Positions 60,072 to 64,000 of a DNA stretch of 64,000 nt are shown here, one piece after another. The DNA is taken from contig CM054134.1 of NCBI GenBank assembly GCA_028751875.1, positions 41,690,326 to 41,754,325 of the forward strand. The letters are read 5' to 3'. Position 1 is the stretch's first letter; each line of letters starts with the position of its first letter. A program made the translations under genes and the position numbers. Source of the stretch: Rapana venosa. Lineage: Eukaryota; Mollusca; Gastropoda; Neogastropoda; Muricidae. Below the pieces are notes generated by a model. The model saw only the letters and a program-made list of their open reading frames with translations. It was not told where the DNA came from and searched no databases.

Positions 60072-61723
60072 CACTCATTTGTTTGCTTGTGTGCAATCAC
60101 ATAATTATGGATGCATGAATGCACTCACCTCAGATGGATGTATGCACAAATACACCATTTACAAAGTCTGAAGACTAGATGATGTTTTACAGAGATAATT
60201 TTTAAAAACCCATCTATTATTGGTTGCTAAACTGTTACTTCACCAAGTGTAGCCTAATGCCAAATGTCACAAATCATGCCAACTTGGTGAATGTTCATTT
60301 TCAACAATTTCATATTTTTAGCTCTAGTCCAAGTATGCTGTAGGAATTGTGAAAATACCTGATGATGAACAGATGCAATAACTCAAATGTTAGTGGTTGT
60401 GTTTTATATAATAACTTACAGTGAAACAGAGGCTGGGGGTAGGGTACTCTGGTGGTTAGAATGTTGAACTCATGATGTGAAGGTAACCAAGAGCACTGTT
60501 CAAATCTCTGCCGAGGTGATTATTCAGAGAGGATTTTTTCCTCAGGACTTAACATTGCTACCAATCTGTTCTCCAGCAAGTTTTCCATACAAGACTCTAA
60601 TTAATGTAAAGTGAAGTCCTTGCATACATGTGTTAAAAACTGATAGACCCACCTTTCTTTAAAAAAAAAAAAAAAAAAAGAGTAGGCCATGCTAACATGC
60701 AATCTCAGAATGGATCCGCAACTTGGAGCTCTAGGGACGGGCTCTGCCAGACTCAGCTTCCTCAGGACACAAGGCCTGAAAAAATGCAGTGCAGTGCTCG
60801 TTACTTCTGGAGTGTTGGCTTTGATTCAGTCCCAGTGCTTAATTGTCTGGGCTCTAAGTGATACCATGCATGAATGAGCGAATGAATGAATGAATAAACA
60901 GCGTTTTTGAATGTTCATTTTTAAATGTACAGGGAGGTCCTGGAGCTTCAGGCACTGGCTTTGGCAATTTCATGGAAATTGGACCTTTGGACGTGAACTT
61001 GAAACCCCGAAACACCACCTGGGTAAGTACAGTCTTTGTTATAATTTTCTTTCATATTAAAATCACATTTATAAATTTAGGTTCATATGTGTATTTGAGA
61101 AGTGTGTGTCTGGGTGTGACTTTTATATGAGTATGAGTGAGTGAATGAGTGAGTGTGTGTGTGTATGTGTGTGTGTTGTTGTTGTTGTTGTTGCTTCGGT
61201 TTTATGTCTGTTCACTCAAAGTGAAATTAGACGTATGTGTGTGTATAGGTGCATATGTTCATTTGTACAAAATTACATGTGTGTGTATGCATGCTGTGTG
61301 TGTATTTTGTTTGCAGGCATGTGCATAAGCTTGTAGGTTTATATCCTTAACACTGAAATAACAGAGGTTTTTTGTACTGTTTATTGCTGATTTTAATGTT
61401 GCTGGGAAATAGGAGAGTGCAGTTAGGGCAAACCATTTTGTTTGTCTTCAAAATGTCCATTTTGACTGCAGCCAGGCTAACTTGCACACATGTATACCTG
61501 TTTCAGCTGTCTGTGGCTAACCTTCTGTTTGTGGACAACCCTGTTGGTACCGGCTTCAGTTATGTGGACAGTGACAAGGCCTACACGACAAATCTCCAGG
61601 AGATTGTGGAAGATCTCCTTGCTTTCTACAAGGCATTCATCAAAGCCAATGAGGACATGGCTGTGAGTTGACAGGGGTAGACATGCAGAAATTGTTGTGG
61701 TTGCTTGAGCATCATCTGTGGAA

Positions 61724-61783
<60 letters not shown>

Positions 61784-61790
61784 TATATAT

Positions 61791-61825
<35 letters not shown>

Positions 61826-62953
61826 TGTGCGTGCGTGTGAGATATCTGCATATTGCACATGCTTCAAAATTATATCCTATTTTTACGATTTGGGTAATTG
61901 TCATTTGATTATTTTGTATCATTTATGTAATTATAACCAGCAACTGAGCAAACTCATAAATTAAAAATTCAGTGTATGACCTTGTTTACACATTTAGAAA
62001 GATGATGAACAAAATTAATTGTATGAGGTTGTTTTTCTGTGGGAATGTGTACAAAATGATATCTGGAAATAAAATGGTGACTGACGTGTTGATGTTTTTC
62101 TGTTTGCAGTCAGTTCCTTTGTACATTTTTTCTGAATCTTATGGAGGGAAAATGGCTGCAGCTTTCAGCCAGGCTTTATACAAGGTTTGTCATTTTTCTC
62201 CCATCTCAGCCACAACATTATTTCTGTTAAAATTCACCACTTTTATTCTGGATATTTAATGACTGGATATTTAATGATTCTTGGGAGGTGATGGCACAAA
62301 GGCTATATAGAGATGTACAGTTTTAGATTTCCGCCCCTTATTTTAATCTTAAGGAGAAAGGAGGCATGAATTCTAGGAGAAGGGGGGTGGAGATGGAAGA
62401 GGGTTTGGGGCAAGATTTAGTAAAAAAACAAAAACAAAAAACAAAACAACCAAAAGAACTCCCCACGACCGGAACACTATATTATGTATATGCAGCCTAT
62501 TGATTCCAAAATGTGTTCAGCTTTGTTGTTGGGATTTGTTGTTGTTGTTTTGATAGGATATTCTTAGGGATTTAATCTGTGAAAACAAGAAAGTAAGCTA
62601 TGACCATTTTGTCATGATCATTCTCTTGCTTTGTTTTGTTACACTCTTTGCCTCCTCTGTGGAGATTTTTATAAAAGACGATTACCTTTTCACATGACCC
62701 AACTCTCTCTCTTGCTCTCTCTCTCACTCACTCTCTCTGTCTTAATACTGTTACTGGGTCTATCTGAGCAGCATTGATTAAGGAGTGAAAAAAGTTGTTT
62801 TTTGCAGAGATATATGTGTGTGCGTGTTTGTGCTTGTTTCAGGCTATACATGCCGGAGAAGTGAAAAGCAACTTTCATGGGTTTGCGATGGGAGACTCCT
62901 GGATTGTACCAAACTATTGCACCAACTTCTGGCCCACTTTCCTGTTCTATAAT
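59314..62953 (+). CDS. SCPEP1: Retinoid-inducible serine carboxypeptidase-like, first six exons (partial, 217 residues)
   Basis: A family S10 serine carboxypeptidase, which removes C-terminal residues from peptides in lysosome-like or secretory compartments. It has a signal peptide (residues 1 to about 17), then WGYVTVRPEAHMFWWLY, the oxyanion-region motif GGPGASGTGFGN (74-85), FVDNPVGTGFSYV, the nucleophile motif FSESYGGKMAA (Ser165), and GFAMGDSWIVP. Exon phases all agree. Catalytic Asp and His would lie in later exons beyond the right edge. The start is fixed by an in-frame TAA at 59266 and A at -3. Closest known relatives are SCPEP1 rather than cathepsin A, judged by WLQGGPG and GDSWI. 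Confidence 0.93.
59672..59811 (+). CDS. SCPEP1: SCPEP1 coding exon 2 (residues 27-73)
   Basis: Encodes EEITVSKGTEKWGYVTVRPE, AHMFWWLYKSTS and VPLVLWLQ, the first strands of the alpha/beta-hydrolase fold. Acceptor cttacag, donor gtatgt. Confidence 0.94.
59996..60063. repeat. CA microsatellite
   Basis: About 68 bases of CA, with ATAC and CT satellites just upstream. Confidence 0.95.
60436..60660 (+). mobile_element. tRNA-headed SINE-like element with poly-A tail
   Basis: GGTACTCTGGTGGTTAGAAT resembles an A box and ACTGTTCAAATCTCTGCC a B box. AGGACTTAACATTGCTACCA follows as in family A. It ends near an A-run at 60660-60678. Confidence 0.55.
60933..61022 (+). CDS. SCPEP1: SCPEP1 coding exon 3 (residues 74-103), GGPG motif
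   Basis: Encodes GGPGASGTGFGNFMEIGPLD then VNLKPRNTTW. The Gly-Gly-Pro-Gly loop shapes the oxyanion hole in S10 enzymes. Acceptor tgtacag, donor gtaagt. Confidence 0.95.
61023..61506 (+). other. SCPEP1 intron 3
   Basis: TG/TTG microsatellites (61155-61192) and plain sequence. Confidence 0.6.
61507..61662 (+). CDS. SCPEP1: SCPEP1 coding exon 4 (residues 104-155)
   Basis: Encodes LSVANLLFVDNPVGTGFSYV then YTTNLQEIVEDLLAFYKAFI. The NPVGTGFSY motif is a hallmark of S10 peptidases. Acceptor gtttcag, donor gtgagt. Confidence 0.96.
61663..62109 (+). other. SCPEP1 intron 4 with TA microsatellite
   Basis: About 75 bases of TA followed by TG (61728-61824); otherwise plain. Confidence 0.8.
62110..62184 (+). 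CDS. SCPEP1: SCPEP1 coding exon 5 (residues 156-180), catalytic serine
   Basis: Encodes SVPLYIFSESYGGKMAAAF then SQALYK. Ser165 in ESYGG is the nucleophile. Acceptor tttgcag; donor gtttgt is non-optimal. Confidence 0.96.
62185..62842 (+). other. SCPEP1 intron 5
   Basis: Nothing recognised beyond short CT runs at 62703-62740. Confidence 0.6.
62843..62953 (+). CDS. SCPEP1: SCPEP1 coding exon 6 (residues 181-217)
   Basis: Encodes AIHAGEVKSNFHGFAMGDSW then IVPNYCTNFWPTFLFYN, matching the family GVALGDSWISP segment. The donor gtatgtg is repeated downstream because the junction itself is tandemly duplicated. Confidence 0.92.
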
Positions 62954-63098
62954 GTATGTGGGATTGTTTTGTTGTTACTGTATTTCTAAATGATTTCATG
63001 TACTTCACCTAATGTGGGATTGTGTTGTTATTACTGTATTTCGGATTATTTTCATGTAACAATGTATGTGGGATTGTGTCAGTGTTACTGTATTTCAA
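62951..63098 (+). repeat. Three-copy tandem repeat over the exon 6 donor
   Basis: AATGTATGTGGGATTGT..GTTACTGTATTTC starts at 62951 and 63061; a middle copy lacking TATG starts at 63011. A remnant lies near 63290. Confidence 0.85.
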
Positions 63099-63119
63099 AG
63101 CAATGTCTTATACCCCTGT

Positions 63120-63660
63120 TGCATATCAAGACTCAAGTATACTTTATTTTCTCAAAATGAGAAATTATGAGTGGTATATTGAATCAAAACATATAACATA
63201 CAATAAACAATATAAATAAAGAGTATCATACATATTAAAATGAAACATTTGTCATCGCACACACACACATAAACTTGCACACACATGCATGGTGTATGTG
63301 ATTATGTTAATGTCACTGTATTTGAAAACAGCAGTAGTTATTAGCATTTCCTTACAGCAGTTGTGTCTAAAAGCATTAAATTATAAAGAACACACAACAA
63401 CAACAACAACAAAATCAGGAAGCACAATTGTTAAACTGAAGATCAATGATCTTCCAGTTATGCATCTAGAAAATAGGGAGTCCTAGGTTAGAATCCCATC
63501 TGAAGCCAGACTTTGCCCCCATCCACTTGATCAGGAGTGATGATCTGGGTGCTGGTCTTATAGAGATCTGTTTATTTTCTTCACCACCTACAAAGAGAGC
63601 TGAGATTAATGTGTATCAATGCTCTGTGTTTTGGAGTTAAGGCCAAATGTTAATAATACC
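63120..63660 (+). other. SCPEP1 intron 6, no exon recognised
   Basis: CA (63258-63285) and AAC runs (63393-63411). A possible SINE remnant with TAGGTTAGAATCCCATCTGA (63485) and TTGATCAGGAGTGATGATCT follows. The next coding exon is not in the window. Confidence 0.5.
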
Positions 63661-63667
63661 TTAGATG

Positions 63668-63909
63668 TTAATAATACCTATATGAAATTTACCTGTTACA
63701 CAAATGTTTGCTATAAGTGCTATTTAGAGTGTATATGCTTTCTTTTTTTAATAATACCTATATGAAATTTACCTGTTACACAAATGTCTTCTATAAGCAC
63801 TGTTTGGAGTGTATATGCTTTCTTTTTTTAATACCTGTATAAAATTTTCTGGTTACACAAACATCTGCTATAAGCTCTGCTTGGAGTGGGTGTGCGTTCA
63901 TTTTTTTAA
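63668..63909 (+). repeat. Three-copy tandem repeat, 80-bp unit
   Basis: ATACCTATATGAAATTTACC..TGTTACACAAATGT..GTATATGCTTTCTTTTTTTA begins near 63674, 63754 and 63831 (third unit 3 bases shorter at its start and more diverged). Confidence 0.88.
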
Positions 63910-63912
63910 ACT

Positions 63913-64000
63913 TATTCTTTTATTTCAAGTTTAATGGAATAAGCGCTTAAGTACTATTTTATATCCAGTCCCCATGTACATGCGACTTTGTAAAGTTTGT
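63913..64000 (-). mobile_element. SINE family A, 3' end, cut by window edge
   Basis: Minus strand ends ATTAAACTTGAAATAAAAGA and contains CATGGGGACTGGATATAAAA, the family A terminus. Confidence 0.75.

Larger units (their letters stand above)
59812..60932 (+). other. SCPEP1 intron 2
   Basis: Holds a CA microsatellite (59996-60063) and a SINE-like insertion (60436-60660) with a poly-A run. The rest is plain. Confidence 0.6.

Overview
This is invertebrate nuclear DNA: two spliced protein-coding genes lie on the plus strand in a dense field of transposons, SINEs and simple repeats. Long introns, several tRNA-headed SINE families that share a central region, and CR1/L2-like and RTE-like LINEs all fit a marine mollusc, probably a gastropod. 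That placement is inferred from repeat style and no species is claimed. No bacterial operons, CRISPR arrays or rRNA genes were seen.

Layout. 1-5190: a broken LINE 3' part, then an LTR-like fragment carrying a perfect heat-shock-element motif, split by a full-length but dead RTE-type LINE with a 13-bp target-site duplication. 6417-44203: the complete gene for splicing factor 1 (SF1, branch point-binding protein) in 13 coding exons whose phases all agree, giving 677 residues. Its introns hold most of the interesting repeats: a LINE whose ORF1 carries a 2A-like ribosome-skipping motif (8434-13035), a piggyBac-like MITE flanked by TTAA (31496-32976), an antisense CR1/L2-like LINE (33864-35663), a SINE with a perfect 17-bp target-site duplication (29258-29547), a 57-bp-class minisatellite (39448-39911) and a five-copy TTGAC array at the intron 9 acceptor. 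44254-59313: about 15 kb of intergenic DNA with SINE pieces, CT/CA microsatellites and a dispersed repeat, and no gene I can support. 59314-62953 and beyond: the first six coding exons of a retinoid-inducible serine carboxypeptidase (SCPEP1-like, peptidase family S10). It includes the catalytic serine and runs off the right edge.

The two genes are unrelated in function: one acts in nuclear pre-mRNA splicing, the other is a secreted or lysosomal peptidase. They simply lie head to tail. The exon model was built by hand from homology, GT/AG borders and reading phase. Every SF1 intron is GT-AG and the summed coding length (2034 nt) is divisible by three. The most unusual element in the window is the 2A-bearing LINE, here decayed by frameshifts and by nested SINE and CR1/L2 insertions.
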